Source of the DNA: Martinezella miluonensis
GTDB lineage: Bacteria > Pseudomonadota > Alphaproteobacteria > Rhizobiales > Rhizobiaceae
DNA length: 64,000 nucleotides
NCBI RefSeq assembly: GCF_900094545.1
Contig: NZ_FMAH01000001.1
Span: 248,001 to 312,000 of the forward strand
Reading direction: 5' to 3'
A program made the position numbers and the translations under genes. The notes beneath the pieces were generated by a model. The model did not search any database. It was not told the DNA's origin and saw nothing but the letters and a program-made list of their open reading frames with translations. Within the stretch, counting starts at the first letter, position 1. Each line of letters opens with the position of its first letter. Below, in pieces: positions 45,299 through 53,799 of the stretch.

Positions 45299-45660
45299 CG
45301 GCTGGCGATCACGATGCGGTTGCCTTCACTGTCCCGAAATTCCGCAACCGTGCGTCCCGGTTGCCAGGGCGCCTTTTGTGGCTCCGACACGATTTCGACA
45401 CCTCGCGATTTGAGCCTCTCGACGGTGGCTTCGACATCGTCGTCCACAAAGACAAGGACAGGCTCGACGGACGGAGCCTCATCCCCGCGTCTGAGGAAGT
45501 GCAACGTCGTTTCGGCGCCACCGAACCGGAGTTCGATCCACCTCCAGCCGTCCTTGCCCATAGGCTGATCGGCGACTACCTGACAATCGAAGGTATCTGT
45601 GTAAAATGCCTTGGCTCGATCTTGGTCGAACACCGGAAGCTCGGCAAACTGAACGTACAC
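45295..45660 (-). CDS. VOC-family (glyoxalase-like) protein
   Basis: A 121-residue single VOC domain: VQFAELPVFDQDRAKAFYTDTF at the start and WRIELRFGGAETTLHF-like strand (RWIELRFGG), then VFVDDDVEATVERLKSRGVEIV and FRDSEGNRIVIASR. These proteins bind a metal and act on thioesters, aromatics or antibiotics. It is the first gene of the VOC-GFA pair and is divergent from the TetR gene with an operator in between. Confidence 0.88.
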   Translation of the reverse strand: MYVQFAELPVFDQDRAKAFYTDTFDCQVVADQPMGKDGWRWIELRFGGAETTLHFLRRGDEAPSVEPVLVFVDDDVEATVERLKSRGVEIVSEPQKAPWQPGRTVAEFRDSEGNRIVIASR

Positions 45661-45695
45661 GGTTGATGCTCCTGTCGGATCTGCACTTGAATCAA

Positions 45696-45710
45696 ACTAG
45701 ACCGTCCAGT
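45696..45710. promoter_or_regulatory. Near-perfect palindromic TetR operator
   Basis: ACTaGACcGTCcAGT: ACT and GAC are mirrored by GTC and AGT around a central base, with only one arm position unmatched. It lies 36 bases from the VOC start and about 30 bases before the TetR start, in the divergent promoter. TetR proteins of the AcrR type commonly use sites of this kind. Confidence 0.65.
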
Positions 45711-45740
45711 ACTATGAGTCAACAAATAGGGGACAAGTTT

Positions 45741-46388
45741 ATGACCGCGGCGTCTTCGGCAATTGCTTCGGAAGGGCTCAAACAGTCCGCGCGCAAGCGG
45801 CAAGCCATCCTCAATGCAGCCGCAGAGGTGTTTCTGCACAAAGGCTACCTGGCCACCAACATGGACGAGATCGCGGCGCTTGCGGCAGTGTCGAAACAGA
45901 CCGTCTACAAAAACTTTCCAAGCAAGGAGACGTTGTTCGTAGAGATCGTGAGTAGCGTGACCAACCAAGCTAGCGACGGCGTCCACAATGAAACGCCTGA
46001 TCTCGCTGAGGGCGAAGACGTTGCCGATTATCTCCGGCGCTATGCGAACCGGCAGCTTGCCATCGTGCTGACGCCGCGCGTGATGCAACTGCGGCGTCTG
46101 GTCATTGGCGAGGTCGACCGCTTCCCTGGATTGGCGAAGGCTCTCTTTGACGGCGGACCCAAACGGGCAATGGCGGCGTTCGCGGCGATGCTCGAACGCC
46201 TGGCCGATCGCGGTTTGTTGACGATTGATGACCCAGGCGTTGCAGCTTCGCAATTCAATTGGTTAATCATGGGCGAACCGTTGAACCGTGCCATGCTCTT
46301 GGGCGACGATGCTATTCCGAAACCGGCGGAGCTTCGACGTCATGTCGCAGCCGGAGTGCGCACGTTCCTCGCGTCATACGGCAAGTGA
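45741..46388 (+). CDS. TetR/AcrR-family repressor
   Basis: A 215-residue protein with an N-terminal HTH (about 12-60: SARKRQAILNAAAEVFLHKGY, MDEIAALAAVSKQTVYKNFPSKETLF) and an all-helical ligand domain. The start at 45741 is supported by AGGGGACAAG; a further in-frame ATG at 45714 lies closer to the operator. It probably represses itself and the divergent VOC-GFA operon, released by a small toxic compound. It lies inside the putative island. Confidence 0.88.
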   Translation: MTAASSAIASEGLKQSARKRQAILNAAAEVFLHKGYLATNMDEIAALAAVSKQTVYKNFPSKETLFVEIVSSVTNQASDGVHNETPDLAEGEDVADYLRRYANRQLAIVLTPRVMQLRRLVIGEVDRFPGLAKALFDGGPKRAMAAFAAMLERLADRGLLTIDDPGVAASQFNWLIMGEPLNRAMLLGDDAIPKPAELRRHVAAGVRTFLASYGK

Positions 46389-46830
46389 AGCATATTGCAG
46401 GATGAGCGGATGATGCTGACGGTAGTTTCCCGTCACGTCGGTAGGAGCCATTCCGGCGATGGATACGAGAAATCGTGCGGTCGACGCCGATAGTCCCCGA
46501 AAGCGAGGGTTTTCCCCGAACGGAAAATTCCCCTTTAGAATCAAAAGGCCCGGACAACGAACGGTTCGGTTGACGGGAGTCCCTGGGGTAGAGAAAATTC
46601 TTACGCAAGAAAATCAACAGGTTGCCGTCGATGGGAACCATCGAGTGGGAGTGATCGGACGTGCCGCGGAGTAAAAAGGGGATACAACAGCGTACGACAG
46701 GCCATGTGGTATGATCGATAGCAGCCGATCGGTTTCGCATCGGGATATGCGAGCCCGAGTGATCTCGATCCATTGCGGTCGGCGCGGCCCAGAACGGGGC
46801 ATCTTCACGCCGAAAGCGCGTCCATCATCG
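46389..46830. other. Intergenic region containing the right att-like repeat
   Basis: 442 bases without a convincing gene. It contains the right guaA-tail repeat (46640-46652), and upstream of it low-complexity, frameshift-rich sequence in which no ORF holds a recognisable domain. Confidence 0.6.
46640..46652. repeat. Right att-like direct repeat (duplicate guaA tail)
   Basis: The 13 bases match 42619-42631 exactly. Reading in frame from GGA at 46634, the codons are GGA ACC ATC GAG TGG GAG TGA, encoding G-T-I-E-W-E-stop like GuaA but with different Gly, Thr and stop codons. That is expected if the repeat is the tail of an older or different guaA allele. Confidence 0.7.
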
Positions 46831-47766
46831 CTATAAATTTGGGCCTTGTTGGCTGTGTCCGAGATGGCTCTTGGCATGATCGATGAAGGCGCGCAGTTTC
46901 GGCATCATTTGCCGGTAGCCGGGATAGTAGAGAAATACACCCGGCGCCATGGGTGCAAACGGTTCCAGCATAGGTATGAGTTTCCCTGCCTTCACCGCAT
47001 CGGCAGCGATCGGCTCGGGCACTTGCGCAAGACCCACTCCCTCGACGGCCGCCCTCAGCACTGTGGGAATGTCGTTGGCGATGAGAGGTCCCGAAACGAC
47101 GACTTCGACTGCCTCTTTGCCGCTGACGAAGGACCATGGCGCGATCGACCCGTTCGAGCGGCGCAGGCGCAGGCAAGCATGCCCGCGCAGATCGTCGATG
47201 ACTTCCGGACGCGATCGCCGGCGCAGATAATCAGGGCTGCCGACCACGGCCAGCGGCAGCGACGGCGTTAAACGCACCGCAATCATATCGGCTTCGATGA
47301 ACTGGCCGAGCCGGATGCCGGCGTCAAATCCTTCGGCGGCAATATCGACCAGATCCGCGTTTGCGGCGATTTCCACCTCGACGTCGGGATAGGCTTGGCA
47401 GAAGGATGCGATCAGCGGCTCGAGCAGGATCGGCACGACCGATGGCGGCACCGTCAGACGCAGGAGCCCGGCAGGCCGCTGCCCAAGGTCCCGCGCGACC
47501 TCGCTTGCGGCGACAAGCTCCTCGAAAGCGGGTTTTGCGCGTGCATGAAATCGTTCGCCGGCTTCGCTGAGGCCGACGCTGCGTGTGGTGCGAATGAAAA
47601 GCGCGGAGCCGACGCGCGCCTCAAGTGTGCGCACGGCTTGGCTGATCGCCGATGGCGTCACCCCGAGTTCCACGGCCGCTTTGCGAAAGCTGCGATGCTG
47701 CGCGACGCTCAGGAACGCTTCCACGCCGTCTAGCGCACCTTGCCTGATTGTGAAGTTCCGCTTCAT
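46831..47766 (-). CDS. LysR-family regulator
   Basis: A 311-residue LysR protein: HTH at about 11-68 (GVEAFLSVAQHRSFRKAAVELGV, PSAISQAVRTLEARVG) and the effector domain with VPPSVVPILLEPLIASFCQAYPDVEVE and VFLYYPGYRQMMPKLRAF near the end. It is of the type often linked to oxidoreductases or exporters. It is divergent from the 47853 hypothetical gene. It lies outside the repeat-defined island but adjacent to it. Confidence 0.9.
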   Translation of the reverse strand: MKRNFTIRQGALDGVEAFLSVAQHRSFRKAAVELGVTPSAISQAVRTLEARVGSALFIRTTRSVGLSEAGERFHARAKPAFEELVAASEVARDLGQRPAGLLRLTVPPSVVPILLEPLIASFCQAYPDVEVEIAANADLVDIAAEGFDAGIRLGQFIEADMIAVRLTPSLPLAVVGSPDYLRRRSRPEVIDDLRGHACLRLRRSNGSIAPWSFVSGKEAVEVVVSGPLIANDIPTVLRAAVEGVGLAQVPEPIAADAVKAGKLIPMLEPFAPMAPGVFLYYPGYRQMMPKLRAFIDHAKSHLGHSQQGPNL

Positions 47767-47852
47767 AGCTCGACAACATTATAGCGAATAGTCCATCGCG
47801 GGAAGCGGCCATATATTTGAGTTGTCAATCAGGACGTCGCCGAAACGAGACC

Positions 47853-48122
47853 GTGAAGGCTGGCGTCACACGCGAACAAGTCATGACCGTCATGCCCGCT
47901 GAAATCCAGCAGACGGTACTGCTCTATCTCAGCGGGAAGATTCGAGAATGGTATTCGCGAGGCGACGGGCGCGGAGCCATCTTCCTGCTGGATTCCAGGG
48001 ATGTCGCCGAGGCGCAGGCAATCATGGAAGATCTGCCCTTAGCCAGGCAAAATCTCATGGACCACGAATACATCACAATCGGCCCGCTTTTGCCGCTCCG
48101 CTTGCTCATGGCCAATCCCTGA
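47853..48122 (+). CDS. Small muconolactone-isomerase-like hypothetical protein
   Basis: About 89 residues from GTG 47853, preceded by GAGACC: TREQVMTVMPAEIQQTVLLYLSGKIREWYSRGDGRGAIFLLDS, then ALEAQAIMEDLPLARQNL-like (AEAQAIMEDLP). The pattern of an alpha+beta sandwich with 'GKI-RE-W' and 'DGRGAIFL' is that of the small muconolactone-isomerase/YCII-like group. The first strand normally found in the family is absent, so the start may lie upstream in another frame (possible frameshift). It is followed 47 bases later by a membrane protein gene. Confidence 0.55.
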   Translation: MKAGVTREQVMTVMPAEIQQTVLLYLSGKIREWYSRGDGRGAIFLLDSRDVAEAQAIMEDLPLARQNLMDHEYITIGPLLPLRLLMANP

Positions 48123-48169
48123 GCATCTTCAGATATCGAAACATATCTACAACATAAAGGAATCCGAGC

Positions 48170-48673
48170 ATGCCACCGGACTTCAGTCTTCCATTCGTTC
48201 TCAGCGTTGCCGGCGCCTTCTTGACAAGTTCGGTGGTGGCTTACGTCTATGTCTGGCCAGCGGTTCGTGAAATGCCGCGTTATGAGGCGCTGAGACTTCT
48301 CGCGGCTTTCCACGCGTTCAGGTTCCTGGGGATGAACTTTCTGGTATCCGGATTCGTATCTTCGGAGTTGATTTCTGATTTCGCCTATCAGGTCGGATGG
48401 GGTGATCTCATCGCAGCCGTCCTCGCGCTTGCTTCAATGGCCGCACTTTCTTGGCGGTGGCCGATCGCGGTTCCGATTGTCTGGATATTCAATATCTGGG
48501 GAACCATAGATCTTCTGAACGCCTATTACATGGGCATAACGAGGATCGGAAATCCCGGCCTCCTTGGCGCCGGCATTTATGTACCCGCGCTTTACGTGCC
48601 ATTGCTGCTCGTCAACCATGGTCTCGCCTTCAGAATTCTATGGCGGAAGAGAGCATTGGAACAAGCGGCATGA
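48170..48673 (+). CDS. Uncharacterised integral membrane protein
   Basis: A 167-residue protein with about four or five hydrophobic helices (residues 8-30, 42-65, 77-98, 102-123, 135-156), no signal peptide and a basic C-terminal end. A poorly conserved EMPRYEAL motif follows helix 1. No transport family is recognised. It is 47 bases downstream of the muconolactone-isomerase-like gene on the same strand and is probably co-transcribed; both may be controlled by the adjacent divergent LysR. Confidence 0.75.
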   Translation: MPPDFSLPFVLSVAGAFLTSSVVAYVYVWPAVREMPRYEALRLLAAFHAFRFLGMNFLVSGFVSSELISDFAYQVGWGDLIAAVLALASMAALSWRWPIAVPIVWIFNIWGTIDLLNAYYMGITRIGNPGLLGAGIYVPALYVPLLLVNHGLAFRILWRKRALEQAA

Positions 48674-48808
48674 CGCGGCGGCAGGATCGCGATCCAGCCG
48701 CTTCACCTTGCGGGATTTCGTGTATGAATAAAAATAACCCAAAGGGCGCGAAGTCTAGCTGGACGCCTGCAGCAGATTTCCCGGCGCCAGACCCAAAAAG
48801 TGACCTGA

Positions 48809-49360
48809 ATGGAGCCGACGCTCTCGCCCCCGCGACTGGAAACCGAACGGCTTATCCTGACGGGGCACACGGCCGATGACTTCGAACCGCTTGCCGGCAT
48901 GTGGAGCGACCCTCGGGTCGTGAAGCATATTTTCGGCAATGTCGTCTCTACCTCCAGGGAGTCATGGATGCGGATGCTGTCCTATCATGGCCTCTGGCCG
49001 CTTCTCGGGCACGGCTACTGGGCAGTCCGCGAGAAGTCTTCCGGTCGCTATGCCGGCGATCTCGGCTTTGCCGATTTTCATCGTGTCATGGAGCCACCGA
49101 TCAAGGGCATTCCGGAGGCCGGATGGGCATTGGCGGCTTGGGCGCACGGCAAGGGTTTTGCTACGGAAGCTCTGGCCGCGGCCACTGCCTGGCTCGACGA
49201 ACAGCCGCGATATGACCGGAGCGTCTGTCTGATCTCGCCCGATAATCCGGCATCGATCCGCGTCGCCGAAAAGGCAGGCTATCGCGATCCGAAGCCAATC
49301 CGCTTGAACGACAAGGATACGCTGTTGTTTTCGCGCGCGCGCCGGGCAACGGAAAAATAG
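48809..49360 (+). CDS. GNAT-family N-acetyltransferase (RimJ/RimL-like)
   Basis: A 183-residue acetyltransferase: LSPPRLETERLILTGHTADD at the start, YWAVREKSSGRYAGDLGF, and the acetyl-CoA loop region GIPEAGWALAAWAHGKGFATEAL, with VCLISPDNPASIRVAEKAGY typical of the RimJ/RimL group. The natural acceptor is unknown, possibly a protein N-terminus, amino acid or drug. It begins 135 bases after the membrane protein gene. Confidence 0.9.
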   Translation: MEPTLSPPRLETERLILTGHTADDFEPLAGMWSDPRVVKHIFGNVVSTSRESWMRMLSYHGLWPLLGHGYWAVREKSSGRYAGDLGFADFHRVMEPPIKGIPEAGWALAAWAHGKGFATEALAAATAWLDEQPRYDRSVCLISPDNPASIRVAEKAGYRDPKPIRLNDKDTLLFSRARRATEK

Positions 49361-49396
49361 AGCGAGCGGACGAACCCCCTCGCCCGGCTCGATCGC

Positions 49397-49960
49397 CTAG
49401 AACGCCAGCGACTGCTGGACTGGCTTCGGTGGGGCCAGCTGGACGCCTTCCAGCTCGAGCATATGCGCCTTGGCATTGGAGCCACCGGGCGCGGAAAAGC
49501 CGCCGATCTTGCCGCCTGCTGCCAGAACGCGATGGCAGGGAATGATCAGTGCCACCGGGTTCTTCGCCATGGCCTGCCCGACATCGCGGGCGGCTTCCGG
49601 CCCCGCGCCAAGCTGCTTGGCCAGGGTTCCATAGGTGGTGGTGTGCCCCCAGCCGACCTGCCGGGCGGCATCATAGATCTGCTTGAAGAACGCATCCTGT
49701 TCACCGAGATCAAGCGTGACGCCCGAGAAGTCGATTTCCTCGCCGGCGAAATAACGCTTCACCTTGGAGACGACGTCAGCGACTTCCGGCGTCGGCGTGC
49801 CGGCTTGTGCGTTCGACAGGCGGCGCAGAAGCAAACGCTCGGTCGTCACCGCATCCTTCGTCGGCAATTGAAAGCGAATGACGCCGATATCGCTCCACGC
49901 GATGCCGCAGAAGCCGCCGGCGGTTTCGAAGATCAGGTAATTCTGCCTTGTCTCATTCAT
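49397..49960 (-). CDS. ogt: Methylated-DNA--[protein]-cysteine S-methyltransferase
   Basis: A 187-residue protein. The acceptor cysteine C142 sits in IIPCHRV, with the helix-turn-helix region GWGHTTTYGTLAKQLG and the stretch KIGGFSAPGG around it. It repairs O6-methylguanine or O4-methylthymine by irreversible transfer to itself. The start at 49960 is supported by GGGAG seven bases upstream; an in-frame ATG at 49990 would add 10 residues. It is not fused to an Ada domain. Confidence 0.93.
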   Translation of the reverse strand: MNETRQNYLIFETAGGFCGIAWSDIGVIRFQLPTKDAVTTERLLLRRLSNAQAGTPTPEVADVVSKVKRYFAGEEIDFSGVTLDLGEQDAFFKQIYDAARQVGWGHTTTYGTLAKQLGAGPEAARDVGQAMAKNPVALIIPCHRVLAAGGKIGGFSAPGGSNAKAHMLELEGVQLAPPKPVQQSLAF

Positions 49961-50099
49961 GACGAAAGCTCCCGTGTTTCCACTTGTCATGAAAATCGTC
50001 CTCGAAAGCGTCGAATTCAACCCGTTTCTTGCGAAGATCGAGAATTGCCACTGTTTTGAGAGTAGCAGAACGGTCTTGAGACAATCGCAGGCACGGATA

Positions 50100-50237
50100 T
50101 CAATATCCGCCGCCGGTCGGAGGGGCATTCTGCGTCATGCCACCGCCGGAATTGCGCTCGCCGGAGGTGGTGCAAGACGCAAGAGCAAAGCCGATGAGAG
50201 CGAGAAAGAGCACCGCAAAGACAGATCTGATGAACAT
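50100..50237 (-). CDS. Tiny lipoprotein
   Basis: A 45-residue protein: hydrophobic N-terminus (FIRSVFAVLFLALIGFALA), lipobox LASC with C21, and a short Gly/Pro-rich tail ending GGGY. The start at 50237 has AAGGA nine bases upstream. It lies at the 3' end of a longer meaningless frame. Tiny lipoproteins of this kind often modulate envelope stress, but no role can be stated. Confidence 0.65.
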   Translation of the reverse strand: MFIRSVFAVLFLALIGFALASCTTSGERNSGGGMTQNAPPTGGGY

Positions 50238-50462
50238 GGCTGTCATTCCTTGTTGGTGAGAATGGGCATGAAAGCCCGAACTTGGAATGAACAGATTAAG
50301 CCGGCCTTTTATTCGATCGCTTTCTAAATGAGATTTACGAGATGAAGAGCCCCATCGACGGCAAATGTTCCTGTTTTGTTCTTGATTTAGCAATTGCTCT
50401 ATCCTATCATCTTGCGGTCGAAAAACAGGAGGAGGCAAAGCGGCACAGCTTTGAGCTATCCC

Positions 50463-51080
50463 ATGAAGAACAATGGGCAACTCTCGCTCAATCTCAGCGG
50501 CGGATCGCGCAGCCGAGCACCACCGCCAGTCGATCAAGGGCCAATTAGCGAACTCTATTTTGCAATCCTTCCCGATGCGGAGAGTGCCGCTCGGAGTCAT
50601 GAGCTCGCAGGCAACTTCCATCGGCAGTACCGTTTTTTCGCGAAGCCACGAAGAGCTGATCTCCTCCATGTAACGCTCTATACGATCGGTTCGTTTCGCT
50701 GCTTGCCGGAGGAGACAGCGTTTGCGGCGATGGAGGCTGCCTCGAGGGTTAGGAAGCCATCCTGTCCCGTGGTTTTCGATCGGGCTGTCAGTTTCGGTAA
50801 TGGTGATAATCGGCCGCTTGTTCTGTGGAACAAGAATGGGAACGCCGAACTCAAAGCGATCTATCAAGAATTGGTCGATGCCATGCGGCTCACGGGGATT
50901 GCGCCGACGAAAGAAAAGCCAGTCGAGCCGCATATGACGCTGCTCTATCAGGGGCGAATCGTTCCGGACATTATGCTTGAGGAACCCGTGAGTTGGACAG
51001 CTAAAGACTTCGTCCTCATCAACAGCCTACAGGGTGAATCAATCCACCAGCACCTTTGCTATTGGACGCTTCGCGACTGA
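50463..51080 (+). CDS. 2'-5' RNA ligase / LigT-like phosphoesterase
   Basis: A 205-residue protein of the 2H phosphoesterase superfamily with both H-x-T motifs: H69-V-T71 in LLHVTLYTIG and H157-M-T159 in EPHMTLLYQG. It probably hydrolyses 2',3'-cyclic phosphates or ligates RNA halves. The first 24 residues are low-complexity, and a longer ORF extends further upstream, so the start is uncertain. It is convergent with the SulP gene. Confidence 0.8.
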   Translation: MKNNGQLSLNLSGGSRSRAPPPVDQGPISELYFAILPDAESAARSHELAGNFHRQYRFFAKPRRADLLHVTLYTIGSFRCLPEETAFAAMEAASRVRKPSCPVVFDRAVSFGNGDNRPLVLWNKNGNAELKAIYQELVDAMRLTGIAPTKEKPVEPHMTLLYQGRIVPDIMLEEPVSWTAKDFVLINSLQGESIHQHLCYWTLRD

Positions 51081-51089
51081 GCGACCCGC

Positions 51090-52730
51090 TCAAGCCTTCG
51101 GCTGGTTGCCGTCCGCCATCACCGCCGCCACAGCGTCATCGACGCTGAAGCTGCAGCGACTGGTGGTGTCGGCAACGCCGGCGAGGGCCATGAGATCGCG
51201 GACGCGGTCATGCACGCGGGCGAACTGGACGCGCAGACCGGTGCGCTGCATGGCCTTGTCGAATTCCATCAAGGCGTCCATGGCCGTGCTGTCGATATCG
51301 GAGCTCTCTTCCAGGCTCAGAATGATGGCCCGCAATCCGGCTTCGTTTCGGCTGCCCGACATTATCGCGCTGAAGATCGTGTCGGCATTGCCGAAGAACA
51401 GGGTTTCGCCGGGGCGCCAGATGGCAATGCCCGGCGTCTCGGACGCATCGCCATGGCGGCTGACATCAACGAAATTGTGGCTGTCGCCAAGTCGCCCAAG
51501 GCGGGCGACATAGGGCGATGCCAAACGATGCATCATGGCGGCGAGCGAGAGGGCGATCGCCAGCAGCATGCCGTTGAGCACGCCGAACGCCAGCACACCG
51601 ACAGCAGCGCCCAGCGCCACGTAGAAATCGCGATGCAGGCGGCGCAGACGCAGGATCGGGCTCGGATCGAGCGCATGGGTCAGCGCCGCGATGACAACAG
51701 CTGCCAGCACCGGCTCGGGTAGGAGCGCTACCAACGGTCCGGCACTTGTAATCAGGATGGCAAGGCCGATGGCGGCGAACACGGTGGTTGCCCGCGTCTT
51801 CGCCCCGGCCGCCTCGCTGGCGAAGCCGGCGGAAAAGCCTGCGCCGACCGGCATGCCCTGGACAAGCGCGCTGGCAATATTGGCGGCCCCGAGCGCGCCA
51901 AGCTCGCGATTGACCTTCAGCGTCTCGCCATAGCGCAACGCCAAGGCCCGCATCGTACCCCAGGATTCGGCAAAGAGGATAAGCACCAGAGGCACGGTAA
52001 ACTGTACCAGCCGCGAATAGGCCGCCCAGTCGGCATCCGGCAGCGACGGCCATTGCGGCAGGATCTCTATGCTGCCGACCAACTTGACGCCATGCGCCTC
52101 GAGGCCGAACAGGTACGATGCAAGGATGCCGGCGACCAGCACGAGGAAGGCGCCGGGAAGACTCGGCACGCGCTTGAGCAGCAGCAACGCCGCCAATGCC
52201 GCGATGCCGACGGCGACGCTGATCGGGTTCCATTGCAGAACCGCGCCGAACAACGCGGCCGCGTAGGTCAAGATATTCGAGCCTTGCACCGGCACGCCCA
52301 CCAGGATCGGCAGCTGATGCAGGATGATGGTGATCGCCAGCCCCAGCGCGAAGCCGCCGAGCACGGGCCGCGAGATGAAGCCGGTGATGCCGCCGAGGCG
52401 CAGCACGCCGGCGACAACGAAAAGAATGCCGGCGAGCGCCACCGCGACCGTCGCCAGCCCGGCCTTGATTGTGGCATCGCCCGGCACCACTGCCAGCGTT
52501 GCGGCGAGAATGGCTGCAGACGACGAAGTCGGTGAGATGATGGCGAAGCGGCTGCGGCCGAATATGGCATACACGAGACATCCGGCAATGCCGGCAAGGA
52601 TGGCCCGATGCGGCGGCAGCCCGGCAATGCCGGCGTAAGCGACCGCTTCCGGCAGCATCAGGCCGGCAACCGATATGCCGGCAACCAGATCTGCCTTGTC
52701 CACCACGAACCAACTGCTCAGCTTCGTCAT
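51090..52730 (-). CDS. SulP-family inorganic anion transporter
   Basis: A 546-residue membrane protein: GISVAGLMLPEAVAYAGIAGLPPH is the family signature near the N-terminus, with 10-12 hydrophobic helices up to about residue 410, then a cytoplasmic STAS domain (about 430-545) with LSLEESSDIDSTAMDALMEF. SulP carriers move sulfate, bicarbonate or other anions. Sulfate uptake would connect to cysK, but the actual substrate is not readable. Confidence 0.92.
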   Translation of the reverse strand: MTKLSSWFVVDKADLVAGISVAGLMLPEAVAYAGIAGLPPHRAILAGIAGCLVYAIFGRSRFAIISPTSSSAAILAATLAVVPGDATIKAGLATVAVALAGILFVVAGVLRLGGITGFISRPVLGGFALGLAITIILHQLPILVGVPVQGSNILTYAAALFGAVLQWNPISVAVGIAALAALLLLKRVPSLPGAFLVLVAGILASYLFGLEAHGVKLVGSIEILPQWPSLPDADWAAYSRLVQFTVPLVLILFAESWGTMRALALRYGETLKVNRELGALGAANIASALVQGMPVGAGFSAGFASEAAGAKTRATTVFAAIGLAILITSAGPLVALLPEPVLAAVVIAALTHALDPSPILRLRRLHRDFYVALGAAVGVLAFGVLNGMLLAIALSLAAMMHRLASPYVARLGRLGDSHNFVDVSRHGDASETPGIAIWRPGETLFFGNADTIFSAIMSGSRNEAGLRAIILSLEESSDIDSTAMDALMEFDKAMQRTGLRVQFARVHDRVRDLMALAGVADTTSRCSFSVDDAVAAVMADGNQPKA

Positions 52731-52826
52731 CGATCACCGATCACCGATCATAAGGAGGCTCATCCATCTATGGATAGAGATTCGCCACCAAGCTGCAACA
52801 AGAAAATAAGCCTTGAAAACCGCGCC

Positions 52827-53708
52827 TTAAGAGGCGGTATCCGCACCGTCGCGCAAGGGGCAGCTTCGGCCGATGATCTCGGTGACAAAATCCATCACCG
52901 CGCGGATGGCGGGCGAACGACGCAGATCGGGATAGGTCACGAGCCAGAGGTCGCGCGTGGGGGATGGGATCGTCACCGGCAGGCGCATCAGCCCCGCCTC
53001 GCCATCGCCCAGAAAGGCTGGAAGCGCCACGACGCCGAGGCCGGCACGGGCGGCCTCGAGCTGACCGAAGACATCGGTGGCGCGGAACACGATCGGCCGT
53101 CCCTCCAACAGGCTGCGCAGCCAGGTCTGCTGCGTCAGATGCTCCATCGCCGCATCATAGCCGATGAAGGCCCAATCCTTCTCGGGCTTCTGCGCCACGG
53201 TCGGGATGGCATAAAGACCGAAGCGCATGAGGCCGATGCGTCGCACCAATAGATCGCTCTCCTCCGGCCGCGTCATGCGCACGGCGATATCGGCCTCACC
53301 GTAATTAAGCGCAGCACGGCGAGTGACGCCTGCAATGGTCAGGGTGATATCCGGGTGCTCCGCGCGGAAGAGGGTCGCCTTCGGAGCGAGAAGATGGGCA
53401 GCGATCGATGGCGGCGCGCTGATTTTGACCGCGGCAGAAAGCCCGGCGACGGCGCTTTTCGAATAGCGTCTGATCGCCTCGACGTTTTCTTCCATGCCGG
53501 CCACCAGTTCAGCGATGGCGCGGCCATCGACCGTCAGCGGCGACGTGCGCGGCCGCCGGTCGATCAGCCGCAAATCCAGGGACCGTTCCAAAGAGGCAAT
53601 GCGGCGTCCAACCGTTGCGTGGTCGACGCCAAGCTCCCGAGCTGCTGCCGAGAGCGAGCCCGTTCGTGCCAGGGCGGCGAAATGAAGGAGGTCCTGCCAG
53701 TCGATCAT
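52827..53708 (-). CDS. LysR-family regulator
   Basis: A 293-residue LysR protein starting MIDWQDLLHFAALARTGSLSAAARELGVDH, HTH at about 4-60 with TVGRRIASLERSL. The ATG at 53708 gives the normal N-terminus. It is divergent from the quinone oxidoreductase at 53800 with only 91 bases in between, and probably controls it. The effector domain (about 90-290) shows no special feature. Confidence 0.9.
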   Translation of the reverse strand: MIDWQDLLHFAALARTGSLSAAARELGVDHATVGRRIASLERSLDLRLIDRRPRTSPLTVDGRAIAELVAGMEENVEAIRRYSKSAVAGLSAAVKISAPPSIAAHLLAPKATLFRAEHPDITLTIAGVTRRAALNYGEADIAVRMTRPEESDLLVRRIGLMRFGLYAIPTVAQKPEKDWAFIGYDAAMEHLTQQTWLRSLLEGRPIVFRATDVFGQLEAARAGLGVVALPAFLGDGEAGLMRLPVTIPSPTRDLWLVTYPDLRRSPAIRAVMDFVTEIIGRSCPLRDGADTAS

Positions 53709-53710
53709 CG

Positions 53711-53724
53711 GTGCATTATTGCAC
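53711..53724. promoter_or_regulatory. Short palindrome in the LysR/quinone oxidoreductase promoter
   Basis: GTGCA-TTAT-TGCAC, a perfect 5-bp inverted repeat, lies directly upstream of the LysR ATG. It fits an autoregulatory site but is short. Confidence 0.35.
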
Positions 53725-53799
53725 AGATATGGTGAGCTCATACCGAATTTATTCAAGTCGAGGTTTATGGTCAAAGATCTCCTGAAAGGAGACTTCTGC

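Larger units (their letters stand above)
42619..46652. mobile_element. Putative decayed guaA-integrated genomic island, about 4.0 kb
   Basis: Bounded by the 13-bp guaA-tail repeats. It contains a truncated integrase N-terminus next to the left end, an azoreductase-like gene with divergent LysR, and a VOC-GFA operon with divergent TetR. No complete recombinase or mobilisation gene is present, so it is not autonomous. The boundaries depend on the repeat interpretation. Confidence 0.65.

Noticed and set aside
48724..48879. A short frame starting with an AAAAAT-rich ATG upstream of the GNAT gene
   Set aside because: It overlaps the GNAT start, has no clear ribosome site and a composition like random sequence.
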